From contig NZ_NWUS01000003.1 of assembly GCF_014048475.1 (NCBI RefSeq), forward strand, positions 217,846 to 281,845: a stretch of DNA of 64,000 bases. Reading direction: 5' to 3'. The notes beneath the pieces were generated by a model. That model made no database searches, was not told the origin of the DNA, and saw only the letters and a program-made list of their open reading frames with translations. The stretch's first letter is position 1. The number at the start of each line of letters is the position of its first letter. Source of the DNA: Bombella favorum. GTDB lineage: Bacteria; Pseudomonadota; Alphaproteobacteria; Acetobacterales; Acetobacteraceae. A program made the translations under genes and the position numbers. Of this stretch, positions 1-8,614 are shown piece by piece.

Positions 1-823
1 CACCAGCCGTATCAATAAGCCGGACACGGATACCTTCAATCACCCAATCGACAGCAATGGCATCCCGTGTCGTGCCCGCCTTTTGCGTGACGATCGCTGC
101 ATCCTGCCCACTTAGCGCATTCAGCAGGCTGGATTTACCAACGTTCGGTGCCCCGGCCAGAACGATCTTCAAACCATCACGGACGATCTCGCCTCGTTCA
201 TCAGCAAGATGAGCCTGCATCTCTTCTCCCAAAGCGCGGCAATCCCCCAGAAGGGCCTCTTCTACCTCCGGGGGGAGTTCCTCATCCGGGAAGTCGATCA
301 AGGCCTCCTGCTGGGCCAAAATCTGCCGCAACCGAGACGCCCAGCCTGTATAAAGCTGGCTCAATGCCCCATCAACCTGACGTAGAGCCTGGTGACGCTG
401 GGCCTGCGTATCGGCCTCTATCAGGTCCGCTATGGCCTCGGCCTGTAACAGGTCCATCCGGCCCGCCTGCACGGCCCGCCGGGTAAACTCCCCCGGTTCA
501 GCAGGGCGGGCACCAAGAGTAACAAGAGCGTGTGCTACAGCTTCTACAATGGCCGGACCTGCATGAAGATGCAGCTCGAAACTATCTTCCCCCGTATAGG
601 AGCGTGGCCCCGGCAGCCAGAGAACAAGGGCATGATCCAGCACGTCACCTTCATGCTTCAGAGCCCGCAGGCTGGCATGTCGGGCCGCAGGCACTATCCC
701 GCATAGGGCTTCCAGCAGGGCGGCACTTTCCGGCCCACTAACCCGCATGACGGCAATAGCCCCCTGCACCGGGCCAGTTGCCACGGCAAAAATAGTATGA
801 GTGGATGTACTGGATGGTGTCAT
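1..823 (-). CDS. mnmE: tRNA modification GTPase MnmE (TrmE), 5' part only
   Basis: MnmE works with MnmG to place the (carboxymethyl)aminomethyl group on the wobble uridine of certain tRNAs. About 274 codons are present and the 3' part lies outside the left edge. The start is the ATG at 821-823. The N-terminal domain opens with the typical beta strand ([22 protein letters not shown]) interrupted here only by length limits of quotation, and contains [16 protein letters not shown] and EPGEFTRRA, hallmarks of the folate-binding TrmE domain. The G1 P-loop GAPNVGKSS and the G3 DTAG at the very edge belong to the inserted Ras-like GTPase domain. The K-dependent G4 motif and the C-terminal Cys would be beyond the edge. 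It is divergent from the methyltransferase gene on the other side of an 87-bp spacer. Identification is firm. Confidence 0.95.
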   Translation of the reverse strand, partial: MTPSSTSTHTIFAVATGPVQGAIAVMRVSGPESAALLEALCGIVPAARHASLRALKHEGDVLDHALVLWLPGPRSYTGEDSFELHLHAGPAIVEAVAHALVTLGARPAEPGEFTRRAVQAGRMDLLQAEAIADLIEADTQAQRHQALRQVDGALSQLYTGWASRLRQILAQQEALIDFPDEELPPEVEEALLGDCRALGEEMQAHLADERGEIVRDGLKIVLAGAPNVGKSSLLNALSGQDAAIVTQKAGTTRDAIAVDWVIEGIRVRLIDTAG

Positions 824-910
824 GCGCCTTTCATACAGCACTCAGACGGGAAAAGCAGCGGTCTGAAGAAAGAATTGACGCCCCCCTGTAAAACGGGCAG
901 CCTTATTTTC

Positions 911-1372
911 ATGCCACAGCTTTCTTTCCATTCTCCCCTCGGTGCCTTGACCCTTAGTGAAGAAGAGGGGCAGATCGTCTCCCTTGATGAAGGCTGGGGC
1001 CGAGACCAGAGCGAAACACCCCTCCTGCTAAAGGTGCGGGACATGATGCAGGATTATTTTGACGGTGAGGCGGTGGACTTCCAGTCTATTCCGCTGATGC
1101 TGGATGGCACCGCCTATCAAGAACGTGTCTGGGCGGCCCTCCGTGCTATTCCCCACGGCCAGACCCGCACTTATGCCGAACTGGCCAAAACTATTGGCGG
1201 GAGCCCGCAATCTATCGGTCAGGCCGTGGCCCGCAACCCGCTGCTCATTCTCATTCCGTGTCATCGTGTCCTGCCCTCACATGGCAGGGGCTATGGTGAT
1301 TATAGCGGATTTGAAGGCGCAGAGAGCAAGGCCTTCCTGCTGGGGTTAGAACAAGAAGCATCCAGTTCCTGA
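911..1372 (+). CDS. ogt: Methylated-DNA--[protein]-cysteine S-methyltransferase
   Basis: This suicide repair enzyme transfers alkyl groups from O6-alkylguanine to its own cysteine. The protein is 153 residues with the helix-turn-helix core GTAYQERVWAALRAIPHGQT and the active-site PCHRV (in LLILIPCHRVLP), followed by a DYSGFEG segment typical of the family. I chose the ATG at 911 because MPQLSFHSPLGALTL is the usual N-terminus of the family; the frame stays open upstream to 797 but that part has no family similarity. There is no Ada-type regulatory domain. It is divergent from mnmE. The gene symbol is by family (ogt/adaB-type); paralogs cannot be told apart from sequence alone. Confidence 0.9.
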   Translation: MPQLSFHSPLGALTLSEEEGQIVSLDEGWGRDQSETPLLLKVRDMMQDYFDGEAVDFQSIPLMLDGTAYQERVWAALRAIPHGQTRTYAELAKTIGGSPQSIGQAVARNPLLILIPCHRVLPSHGRGYGDYSGFEGAESKAFLLGLEQEASSS

Positions 1373-1610
1373 AACAGGGGATCATCCAGCCTTACCTTAT
1401 TGCCAAAACTGACCATCACATGATCTTATAAAAATGTGATGGCAAATTTTCATCGCCTGCATCGGCTTGCCTCGCAAAAAATAACGGGGATTTTTTTATT
1501 TAAAAAATATTTATAAGAAGAAAAATAAAATCAATTATTGAAAACTCGCCAAAATCAATAATGAAAAAATGTCAATTTCCTCCCATTCCAACGAAAAGGA
1601 ATGATTATAT
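1373..1610. promoter_or_regulatory. AT-rich leader of the cytochrome bd operon
   Basis: This 238-bp spacer is far more AT-rich than its surroundings. It holds an inverted repeat with 9-bp arms (CCATCACAT at 1413-1421, ATGTGATGG at 1434-1442), which may end ogt transcription or bind a regulator. A perfect 11-bp palindrome TCAATTATTGA lies at 1531-1541, and a related half-site ATCAATAATGA follows at 1554-1564. The TTGAT/ATCAA half-site flavour resembles FNR/CRP-family operators, which is the kind of control expected for a bd oxidase, but the spacing is not the classical one, so that is only a suggestion. Confidence 0.4.
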
Positions 1611-3026
1611 ATGGTTAATGACCATGATTTACCTCTTACAATCGCACGAATACAATTCGCCTTTACCGTTGGCGTACATATAATATTCCCAGCATTTTCG
1701 ATCGGTCTATCTGTATTCCTCACCTTTCTTGAAGGCATGTGGTTAAAAACGAACGATAACCGTTATTTGAATCTCTTTAAATACTGGTTGAAAGTCTTCT
1801 CCATCGTCTTCGGCATGGGGGTCGTCTCTGGCATCGTGATGGCCTACGAGTTCGGTACCAACTGGGCAGGCTTCTCTGCCAAGGCAGGGCCCATCACAGG
1901 CGTGCTTCTCTCTTACGAAGTCATGACGGCCTTCTTTATGGAGGCTGGTTTCCTTGGTGTCATGCTGTTCGGACTGAACCGTGTCGGCCGCAGAATGCAT
2001 TTCTTTGCAACCTGTGCCGTCACTACAGGAACGCTGATCTCCATGACATGGATCCTTGCATCCAACTCATGGATGCAAACCCCACAAGGCTATGTCATTG
2101 ACCAAAAGACAGGCCGTTTCCTGCCCCATGACTGGCTGGCCATCATCTTCAATCCATCCTTTCCCTACCGGATCACCCATATGGGGCTGGCTGCCATGCT
2201 TTCAGTGGCCTTCACGGTAGCTGCCGCGGGTGCATGGCATCTGCTCAAGGCCAAAAAGAGCGGTACACAGGCAGACAGTACGATCCGCCTCATGTTCTCC
2301 CTGTCCCTCTGGATGATTGTCATCACAGCCCCTCTCCAGATCATAGCGGGCGACATGCATGGGCTGAACACCCTGAAATATCAGCCTGCCAAAATTGCCG
2401 CCGTGGAAGGCGACTGGACAAGCGAAACACGAGCCCCTGAACTGTTGTTCGGCATCCCGAACATGAAGACAGAACGTACGGATTACGCCATAGGGATTCC
2501 GCTACTGGGCTCCTTCATCCTGACCCATGACATCAACGGCAAGGTGCCCGGCCTGAAAGATTATCCGGCAGACCAGCGGGCCCCGGCACCAATCGTGTTC
2601 TTTTCTTTCCGCATCATGATTGCCCTGGGGGGGCTTATGCTGCTCTGCGGCCTCTGGTCACTCTGGCTGCGGCGCCGGCAGCATTTGTTCGACCATCCTC
2701 TTTTTCTGCGGGTGATACTCACCATGGCACCGGCTGGGTTTCTGGCTCTGCTCTGTGGCTGGGTTACGACAGAAGTCGGGCGGCAACCATGGACGGTCTA
2801 CGGCCTACTTCGCACGAAAGACAGCGCCTCACCGCTGGCACTCTCCAGCCTGTCTTTCTCCATGCTGTTTTTTGTTGCGGTCTATCTCTTTGTTTTCGGC
2901 TCAGGCCTCCTGATGCTCATCCGCCTGCTACGGGCCACCCCAGAGGCTGCTGACAACACCAGCGATGACATCATGATCCTAGGTAGCCATCATCATACGA
3001 TCTCTCAGAACAAGGATGCGTCATAA
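1611..3026 (+). CDS. cydA: Cytochrome bd quinol oxidase subunit I, cyanide-insensitive (CIO) type
   Basis: Subunit I oxidises ubiquinol and carries haems b558, b595 and d in the cytoplasmic membrane. The 471-residue protein begins with the conserved membrane segment that holds the haem ligand His (VGVHIIFPAFSIG). It has the YEVMTAFFMEAGFLG segment with the two acidic residues of the proton path, and GRQPW (VGRQPWTVYG). The short Q-loop, about 470 residues in total, and the GRQPW motif fit the CioA branch rather than E. coli CydA. It overlaps the upstream-most possible start of cydB. In acetic acid bacteria this oxidase type is associated with respiration at low pH and high oxidation rates; that role here is inference. 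Confidence 0.95.
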   Translation: MVNDHDLPLTIARIQFAFTVGVHIIFPAFSIGLSVFLTFLEGMWLKTNDNRYLNLFKYWLKVFSIVFGMGVVSGIVMAYEFGTNWAGFSAKAGPITGVLLSYEVMTAFFMEAGFLGVMLFGLNRVGRRMHFFATCAVTTGTLISMTWILASNSWMQTPQGYVIDQKTGRFLPHDWLAIIFNPSFPYRITHMGLAAMLSVAFTVAAAGAWHLLKAKKSGTQADSTIRLMFSLSLWMIVITAPLQIIAGDMHGLNTLKYQPAKIAAVEGDWTSETRAPELLFGIPNMKTERTDYAIGIPLLGSFILTHDINGKVPGLKDYPADQRAPAPIVFFSFRIMIALGGLMLLCGLWSLWLRRRQHLFDHPLFLRVILTMAPAGFLALLCGWVTTEVGRQPWTVYGLLRTKDSASPLALSSLSFSMLFFVAVYLFVFGSGLLMLIRLLRATPEAADNTSDDIMILGSHHHTISQNKDAS

Positions 3027-3027
3027 C

Positions 3028-4047
3028 ATGTCCGGCCTTGCATTCTATCTTCCCTTCATCTGGGCGTTCATCGTCATTCTGGCCATTTCGGTCTACGTCA
3101 TCCTTGATGGCTTTGATCTGGGAATTGGCATACTCTTTGCTTTCGAGAAAAAGCCGGAGCATCGTGACATCATGATCAACACGATTGCCCCCGTCTGGGA
3201 TGGTAATGAAACATGGATGGTTCTGGGTGGAGCAACCCTGTTCGGTGTTTTCCCCGGTGCTTACAGCACGCTGCTGCCTGCCTTCTATATCCCCATCATC
3301 ATCATGCTGGGGGCTTTGATCTTCCGTGGTGTTGCATTCGAGTTCCGCATCATGGCGCACTCACCCAATCATCGGGCCTTCTGGAATACGGGCTTCATGG
3401 CAGGGTCCACACTTGCCGCTTTCTGTCAGGGCTGCATTCTTGGCGGGTACGTTCAGGGAGTGCATACAAGCCACGGTGCCTTTGCCGGGGGAGCCATGGA
3501 CTGGCTGACACCGTTCAGCGTTCTTTGTGGCCTGTCCGTTGTCACAGGTTATGCGCTTCTTGGTACGACCTGGCTCGTTTGGCGCACATCCGATGAGCTG
3601 GAAGCACGGTGCCGCCACTGGTCCAAGAAATTATCCATTCTGATGATTCTCTGTATCATTGCTGTTAGCTGCTGGACGCCGTTTCTTCATGCGCCCTATC
3701 TCCATCACTGGATTGCCTTTCCGAACATTCTGTTCGGCCTGCCTGTTCCTCTACTGGTGGCACTGGCCGGTTTCCTGATGTGGCGGACCCTGGACAAGGA
3801 ACACGCCATCACGCCTTTCCTGTGCGTCATTGGATGGTTCCTGCTCAGCCTGGTTGGCCTGGCCATTACCATCTGGCCCTACGCTGTACCACCAACCCTG
3901 ACCCTGTGGGATGTAGCATCTCCAGTTCCCAGCCAGCTTTTCCAGCTCGTCGGAACCGTCATCCTGCTCCCCATCATCACGGGATATTCGATCTATTCCT
4001 ACTATCTTTTCCGTGGAAAGGTCACAAAAACCGATGGATATCACTAA
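3028..4047 (+). CDS. cydB: Cytochrome bd quinol oxidase subunit II
   Basis: CydB pairs with CydA in the membrane. The 339-residue sequence has the family N-terminus ending in VYVILDGFDLGIGILF, the NETWMVLGGATLFGVFPGAYS segment, and about eight hydrophobic helices. I picked ATG 3028 (MSGLAFYLPF), one base after the cydA stop, with AAGGA at 3012-3016 as the ribosome-binding site. An in-frame ATG at 3016, overlapping the end of cydA, would add four residues and cannot be excluded. The 3' end overlaps the next small gene by 14 bp, so the three are one operon. Confidence 0.95.
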   Translation: MSGLAFYLPFIWAFIVILAISVYVILDGFDLGIGILFAFEKKPEHRDIMINTIAPVWDGNETWMVLGGATLFGVFPGAYSTLLPAFYIPIIIMLGALIFRGVAFEFRIMAHSPNHRAFWNTGFMAGSTLAAFCQGCILGGYVQGVHTSHGAFAGGAMDWLTPFSVLCGLSVVTGYALLGTTWLVWRTSDELEARCRHWSKKLSILMILCIIAVSCWTPFLHAPYLHHWIAFPNILFGLPVPLLVALAGFLMWRTLDKEHAITPFLCVIGWFLLSLVGLAITIWPYAVPPTLTLWDVASPVPSQLFQLVGTVILLPIITGYSIYSYYLFRGKVTKTDGYH

Positions 4048-4186
4048 GTTCACCACATACGATGAGAAGAAAGTGCCAGCCTCCTTCTCCAAACGTCTAG
4101 CGTGGTTCTTGGCCCTCTGGGGAATGGGCACTCTTGCCATCATCTTGGTGGCAAGCTTCCTTCACCTTCTGATCCCCCATGGCTGA
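4034..4186 (+). CDS. DUF2474-family small cytochrome bd-associated membrane protein
   Basis: This 50-residue single-pass protein starts inside the end of cydB. It has a charged N-terminus, a basic Lys-Arg just before the helix (SFSKRLAWFLALWG), one hydrophobic segment, and a short tail LLIPHG. The R-L-x-W-F-x-x-L-W pattern and the position after cydAB match the DUF2474 proteins that follow cio-type operons. By analogy with CydX/AppX it may stabilise the oxidase, but that has not been shown for DUF2474 as far as I know. The 14-bp overlap with cydB suggests translational coupling. Confidence 0.8.
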   Translation: MDITKFTTYDEKKVPASFSKRLAWFLALWGMGTLAIILVASFLHLLIPHG

Positions 4187-4275
4187 TGGTCTGACATGGA
4201 CCTCACCTACAGAAAAGGCAGGGCCATATGCATGGCCCTGCCTTTTCTTTCATGGCCAACAGACCAGCCTATTAA

Positions 4276-5586
4276 TCAGTTGTTCATCGCATCGAAGAAA
4301 TCCTGATTGGTTTTGCTGTAACGCAGCTTATCCAGCAGGAAGTCCATAGCATCCATCGTGCCCATCGGGGCAAGGATGCGGCGCAGGACCCACATCTTGG
4401 AGAGGGACGCCCGATCCACCAACAGCTCTTCCTTACGGGTGCCGGACTTGGTGATGTCGATAGCCGGGAAGGTCCGCTTATCTGCCAGTTTACGGTCGAG
4501 CATGAGTTCGGAGTTACCCGTCCCCTTGAACTCTTCGAAGATGACTTCATCCATACGGGAGCCTGTATCAATCAGGGCCGTGGCGATGATCGTCAGGGAG
4601 CCACCTTCCTCAATATTACGAGCCGCACCGAAGAAACGCTTCGGCCGCTGAAGGGCATTAGCATCCACACCGCCGGTCAACACCTTGCCGGATGAGGGCA
4701 CGACCGTATTGTAGGCACGAGCCAGACGGGTGATGGAATCCAGCAGGATGACCACGTCTCGCTTGTGCTCAACAAGGCGTTTTGCCTTTTCCAACACCAT
4801 CTCTGTTACCTGCACATGGCGATGTGCTGGTTCATCGAAGGTGGAGGACACAACTTCACCACGGACAGACCGGGCCATGTCCGTTACTTCCTCTGGCCGC
4901 TCATCAATCAACAACACGATGAGAAATACATCTGGATGATTAGCAGAAATGGAAGCCGCAATGCTCTGGAGCATCACCGTCTTACCCGTTCTCGGCGGTG
5001 CAACGATCAAAGCGCGCTGGCCCATGCCGATGGGAGAGACCAGATCAATCACCCGAGAGGTGTAATCCTTCTGGTCCTTCCGATCACGGCCCTTACCCTT
5101 GGCAGGAGCCGGAGCAGCACCGCTTTCCCCTGTTGGCTCGGTTTCCATACGGAGGCGACGCTCGGGGAAGAGGGGGGTCAGGTTATCAAAATTGATGCGG
5201 GCACGAACCTGTTCTGGTGCCTCAAAATTGATCGTATTGACCTTCTGCAGGGCAAAATAACGTTCTCCATCCCGAGGGGCACGGATCTCACCTTCCACCG
5301 TATCGCCGGGGCGCAGGGCAAAACGCCGCACCTGAGCCGGAGAAACATAGATATCATCCGGGCCAGGCAGATAATTGGCTTCTGGGCTACGGAGAAAGCC
5401 GAAGCCATCCGGTAGAATCTCGAGCGTCCCTTCGCCGTAAATGGCCTGTTCACGCTCGGCAAGAGTCTTGAGGATGGCAAACATCATATCCTGTTTACGC
5501 AGGGATGATGCATTTTCGACCTCCAGCTCTTCAGCAAAAGCCAGCAGATCAGCAGGGGATTTCTTCTTCAGTTCGGCGAGATGCAT
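4276..5586 (-). CDS. rho: Transcription termination factor Rho
   Basis: Rho is a hexameric RNA-dependent ATPase that releases RNA from stalled polymerase. The 436-residue protein has the N-terminal helical domain ([15 protein letters not shown]), the cold-shock-like RNA-binding domain ([22 protein letters not shown]), Walker A APPRTGKT, Walker [14 protein letters not shown], and the Q/R-loop region with [11 protein letters not shown]. The start at 5586 is where family similarity begins; the frame is open a further 58 codons upstream but that part has no family similarity and is probably untranslated leader. It is convergent with the cyd operon. Confidence 0.95.
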   Translation of the reverse strand: MHLAELKKKSPADLLAFAEELEVENASSLRKQDMMFAILKTLAEREQAIYGEGTLEILPDGFGFLRSPEANYLPGPDDIYVSPAQVRRFALRPGDTVEGEIRAPRDGERYFALQKVNTINFEAPEQVRARINFDNLTPLFPERRLRMETEPTGESGAAPAPAKGKGRDRKDQKDYTSRVIDLVSPIGMGQRALIVAPPRTGKTVMLQSIAASISANHPDVFLIVLLIDERPEEVTDMARSVRGEVVSSTFDEPAHRHVQVTEMVLEKAKRLVEHKRDVVILLDSITRLARAYNTVVPSSGKVLTGGVDANALQRPKRFFGAARNIEEGGSLTIIATALIDTGSRMDEVIFEEFKGTGNSELMLDRKLADKRTFPAIDITKSGTRKEELLVDRASLSKMWVLRRILAPMGTMDAMDFLLDKLRYSKTNQDFFDAMNN

Positions 5587-5851
5587 GAAATGATGCGCCT
5601 TGATATGCCCCGGTGGGGTAATAATCGGGAGAAACAAAAACCAGATATAGGCCGGATACCCGCACGGTCCTGCATGGCGGACCATGCGCCACGGAGCATG
5701 CCAGACCTTAGGGGCAGACAGAACTGCCTTCCGGTGCGAAGGAGACGACCCGGAAGGCAAAGCAGGACGCCGCCACCATCAGGTCGGCTTTCTTCCTAGG
5801 TGAAAGAGGGCCGCACTGTCAAGCGGCCCCCAATAAAGCAAAGCCGGCCTC

Positions 5852-7396
5852 TCAGACCACCTTCAGCATGGCATCCGCCGTACGTAGGGCAAGGGCCATG
5901 ATTGTCAGTGCTGGATTGGCCGCACCAGAACTTGGGAAGGTAGAATGATCGCTGATCCACAGATTATCGATATCAAAGCTACGCCCATAAGGATTTACCA
6001 CCGCCTCCCCGGCGTCTGTTCCCATCCGGCACGTCCCGATCATATGGGCCGCACGACTGATAACACGGATATCCTTCGCCCCAATGGACTCCCACATCTT
6101 CACCATCAAGCGGGAGGCATGACGGTGCATGGCTTCCTCATTGGGGCCATATGTATGGTCGATCCGTGGTTTAGGCAGGCCAAAGGCATCTTTCTCATCA
6201 GAGAGGGTCACACGGTTCTCATCCCGTGGCAGGCTCTCGCCATGCATCCCAATCCCTGCGCTGTAATTATAGGCGGCCAAGGTCTGGCTCAGTGCGTCAC
6301 CACGGCGTCCATCCGCCCGCACGAGATTAGCGGCCCACGTTAAAGGCATCATCCCCAGAGACTGCAACAAATACCCCCCGGCAAAGTCAGCATCCTTTGG
6401 CCGCAACATATCCTCAGAGATGGTCAGGGACGGATATCCCTTATTGGGACGTGTTTCTTCATCAAACACACCCCAAACCTGTGTAGAGACGTGTGTCATG
6501 TAATTACGGCCTACCTGCCCGGAACTGTTTGCGAGGCCGTTATTCAGAAGCAGACGTGCCGTTTCCACAGCCCCAGCGGACAGCACAACAGCCTTACATT
6601 TCTGCCGTTCTTCCCGCCCATTGCGAATGTAAATGACCGCCGTAATCCGCCCTTGGCTGTCCCGCTCAAACCCGGTCGCCATGCACCCGGCCCGCAGCTC
6701 TGCCCCATGGGCACAGGCCAACGGCAGATAAGTATTATCCGCACCGGATTTTGCCCCATTCCGGCACCCCTGATGGCACGCACCACAATTCACGCAGCCT
6801 TCACGACGGCCAAAATAGGGCTGATCACGATCTTTTGTTACTACGGCCAGAGGGCCATCTGCATGACGTAGGCCAATATTATCACAAGCCTGACGCATCT
6901 TTAGCGCCGCCCGATTAGGTGCAGCCGGAGGATAGGCATAATGGCGGCTTTCATCCCAAGGATAATGGGCTGGGCCACTCACACCGATGAAGCGTTCCAC
7001 TTCTTCCACATAAGATTGAAGCTCCTCCGCACCGAAAGGCCAGTCCACACCTTTTCCGCTCTCGCTATATAGCTTGTAGTCCCGAGGGTCCATACGAGGC
7101 AGAAATGCTCCATAATGAAGGAGGGACCCACCAATCCCTGTTCCGCTATTATTGCCACCAAAGGCCTGAGGTGTACCACCGCCAGAAAGACGCTCATGCA
7201 GCCAGTACAGTTCCTGTGCGGTTGGCTCATCGGGCGTATGAGACCGGGCATTAAAAGATGGTCCGGCTTCTAGCGCCACAACTTTACGCCCAGCCATGGC
7301 AAGCCGGGCAATAAGTGGTGCACCACCCGCACCAGTACCGATAACCACAACATCGGCGGTTTCCTGTGAAAAATCGTTATGTGTTTCCTGCGTCAT
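5852..7396 (-). CDS. GMC-family FAD-dependent oxidoreductase (membrane-type sugar/alcohol dehydrogenase large subunit)
   Basis: The 514-residue flavoprotein has the dinucleotide-binding start VVIGTGAGGAPLIARLA, the GMC segment GTGIGGSLLHYGAF, and the C-terminal GMC active-site region (HMIGTCRMG, then DHSTFPSSGAANPALT). A cysteine cluster C-x2-C-x2-C-x3-C (CVNCGACHQGC) sits near residue 203; it resembles the Fe-S or Cys-rich motif of some GMC dehydrogenases. The family oxidises sugars, polyols or alcohols; the substrate cannot be read from sequence. There is no signal peptide. The presumed partner subunit 3 lies upstream on the same strand, but the two are separated by a GTAC-rich spacer and no cytochrome c subunit is adjacent. 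Confidence 0.85.
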   Translation of the reverse strand: MTQETHNDFSQETADVVVIGTGAGGAPLIARLAMAGRKVVALEAGPSFNARSHTPDEPTAQELYWLHERLSGGGTPQAFGGNNSGTGIGGSLLHYGAFLPRMDPRDYKLYSESGKGVDWPFGAEELQSYVEEVERFIGVSGPAHYPWDESRHYAYPPAAPNRAALKMRQACDNIGLRHADGPLAVVTKDRDQPYFGRREGCVNCGACHQGCRNGAKSGADNTYLPLACAHGAELRAGCMATGFERDSQGRITAVIYIRNGREERQKCKAVVLSAGAVETARLLLNNGLANSSGQVGRNYMTHVSTQVWGVFDEETRPNKGYPSLTISEDMLRPKDADFAGGYLLQSLGMMPLTWAANLVRADGRRGDALSQTLAAYNYSAGIGMHGESLPRDENRVTLSDEKDAFGLPKPRIDHTYGPNEEAMHRHASRLMVKMWESIGAKDIRVISRAAHMIGTCRMGTDAGEAVVNPYGRSFDIDNLWISDHSTFPSSGAANPALTIMALALRTADAMLKVV

Positions 7397-7835
7397 GCAA
7401 CGGTTTCCATCAGCTTATGGATTAAAGATGTTTGTACTGGGGTACATGGGGACAGTACTGCCTAAGGCGAAAGAGGTACCGAGTACCGGGGACGGTACTG
7501 TACCCCCTTATAAAACGGGGATTGTACACAGCCTCGTTGTGGAAAAAGAAGGATAACATTCTGGAGCCCTTGCTCTGCCTGCCTTCCGAAGGTTGTACAC
7601 AGTGTTAGTAAACTGGGGTACATTTTTCGAAAGCCGGGTACCCCGGTTTCCACAAGGTTCTTCAACAACATCTAACTCTTAGATTTATAATCTTATCTGT
7701 TGTGTTGATCGGATGTTCCATTCCTCAACCTAGCTTCAGTCTGATCTGTAGCATTGAAAAATGAGACTGTATCAAACCCCTACGACAGTCTTTTTCTGCC
7801 CTCGTACAAAGGCAGAAAAGCCCTAAAAGACCCCG
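7397..7835. promoter_or_regulatory. 439-bp spacer with a cluster of GTAC palindromes
   Basis: The spacer between the subunit 3 and GMC genes contains GTAC at 7434, 7442, 7455, 7476, 7483, 7495, 7500, 7524, 7595, 7618 and 7638, with one more at 7804. About one would be expected in 208 bp. The copies sit in recurring longer words: ACTGGGGTACAT twice (near 7437 and 7613), TTGTACACAG twice (7522-7531 and 7593-7602), and GGGGAC(A/G)GTACTG twice (near 7449 and 7489). The cluster lies about 40-245 bp upstream of the GMC start codon, so a multi-site operator for that gene is the simplest reading. An imperfect hairpin (TTTTCTGCC/GGCAGAAAA) near 7790-7820 could end the upstream transcript. Confidence 0.55.
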
Positions 7836-8462
7836 TTATGACAGTTCCAAAAAATGGCGCTCATTTTTTGGCTCAAACGCTTCTCTCTTGGTGAGTGATC
7901 CAGTAGAAAACCCTTGAATTTCCTCATCTCCTCCGGTCAAATTGGATGATATACCAAGTTGTTCCTGTGCAATGGGATGCGCCAGAAAAGCAGCAACGAT
8001 CTGGTTGCGAAGATCACCACTCCAAAGGGCCATTTGCGCTGTAGAAAAAGGGGCTGAAGGGGTATCAGGTAATGAACCATCAAAGGCCTTGTCCAGAATT
8101 GTACCACGCTGCTCTGGGTTAAGAGTGGAGTAATTCTGCTGAAACAGAGCCTGTGTATAGAGGTTCAGAGAGGTGAGACCATCTTCCCATGCGGTAAGGT
8201 CTGTCGGTAGATCAGCAAAACGCCATCCATCTCCCGGCCCGGCGAGCGTATGGTCAATCATGACGGCCAGATTGAGATGTACATCGCCCAGAAGTGGGGC
8301 TTGTGGGAGAATGTCATCGCAGACTAGCTCAAGCAGCTGAAATGCTTCTGGAGAAAGATGCTCTCGTTGGCCTTGTTCCTGCTCTATTCTTTGAAGCAGG
8401 GCAGTGCGTGTTCGAGAAGATAGATGATCTGATTGAAGGAAAGTAGGCAGGGGGCGTGTCAT
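7836..8462 (-). CDS. Gluconate 2-dehydrogenase subunit 3-like protein
   Basis: The protein has 208 residues and fits the gluconate-dehydrogenase subunit 3 family, small partners of GMC dehydrogenases: the segment LSPEAFQLLELVCDDILPQ and later helical blocks resemble that family. Known members usually carry a Tat signal that exports the folded large subunit with it. None is present here; the N-terminus MTRPLPTFLQSDH has no twin arginine or hydrophobic stretch. Lying upstream of the GMC gene on the same strand, it probably forms its small subunit, possibly on the cytoplasmic side. Divergent from odhB/sucB. Confidence 0.7.
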   Translation of the reverse strand: MTRPLPTFLQSDHLSSRTRTALLQRIEQEQGQREHLSPEAFQLLELVCDDILPQAPLLGDVHLNLAVMIDHTLAGPGDGWRFADLPTDLTAWEDGLTSLNLYTQALFQQNYSTLNPEQRGTILDKAFDGSLPDTPSAPFSTAQMALWSGDLRNQIVAAFLAHPIAQEQLGISSNLTGGDEEIQGFSTGSLTKREAFEPKNERHFLELS

Positions 8463-8614
8463 GAATGGTTTCCTGCTGGATAGAGTGAAAAGATAAAGAG
8501 AAGGCTTTACCCTATAGCCTCATAGGGAGATATAAGGCTAATGAGAGGCCGGGTCTCTTCCGGGAGGTGGGAGATTGGGTCCATTTTTCAAGTTCTGGAA
8601 TGGCAGGAGTCACG

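Noticed and set aside
1531..1564. FNR-type box before cydA
   Set aside because: Half-sites are present but spacing is not TTGAT-N4-ATCAA, so I list it only as a possible palindrome, not an FNR site.
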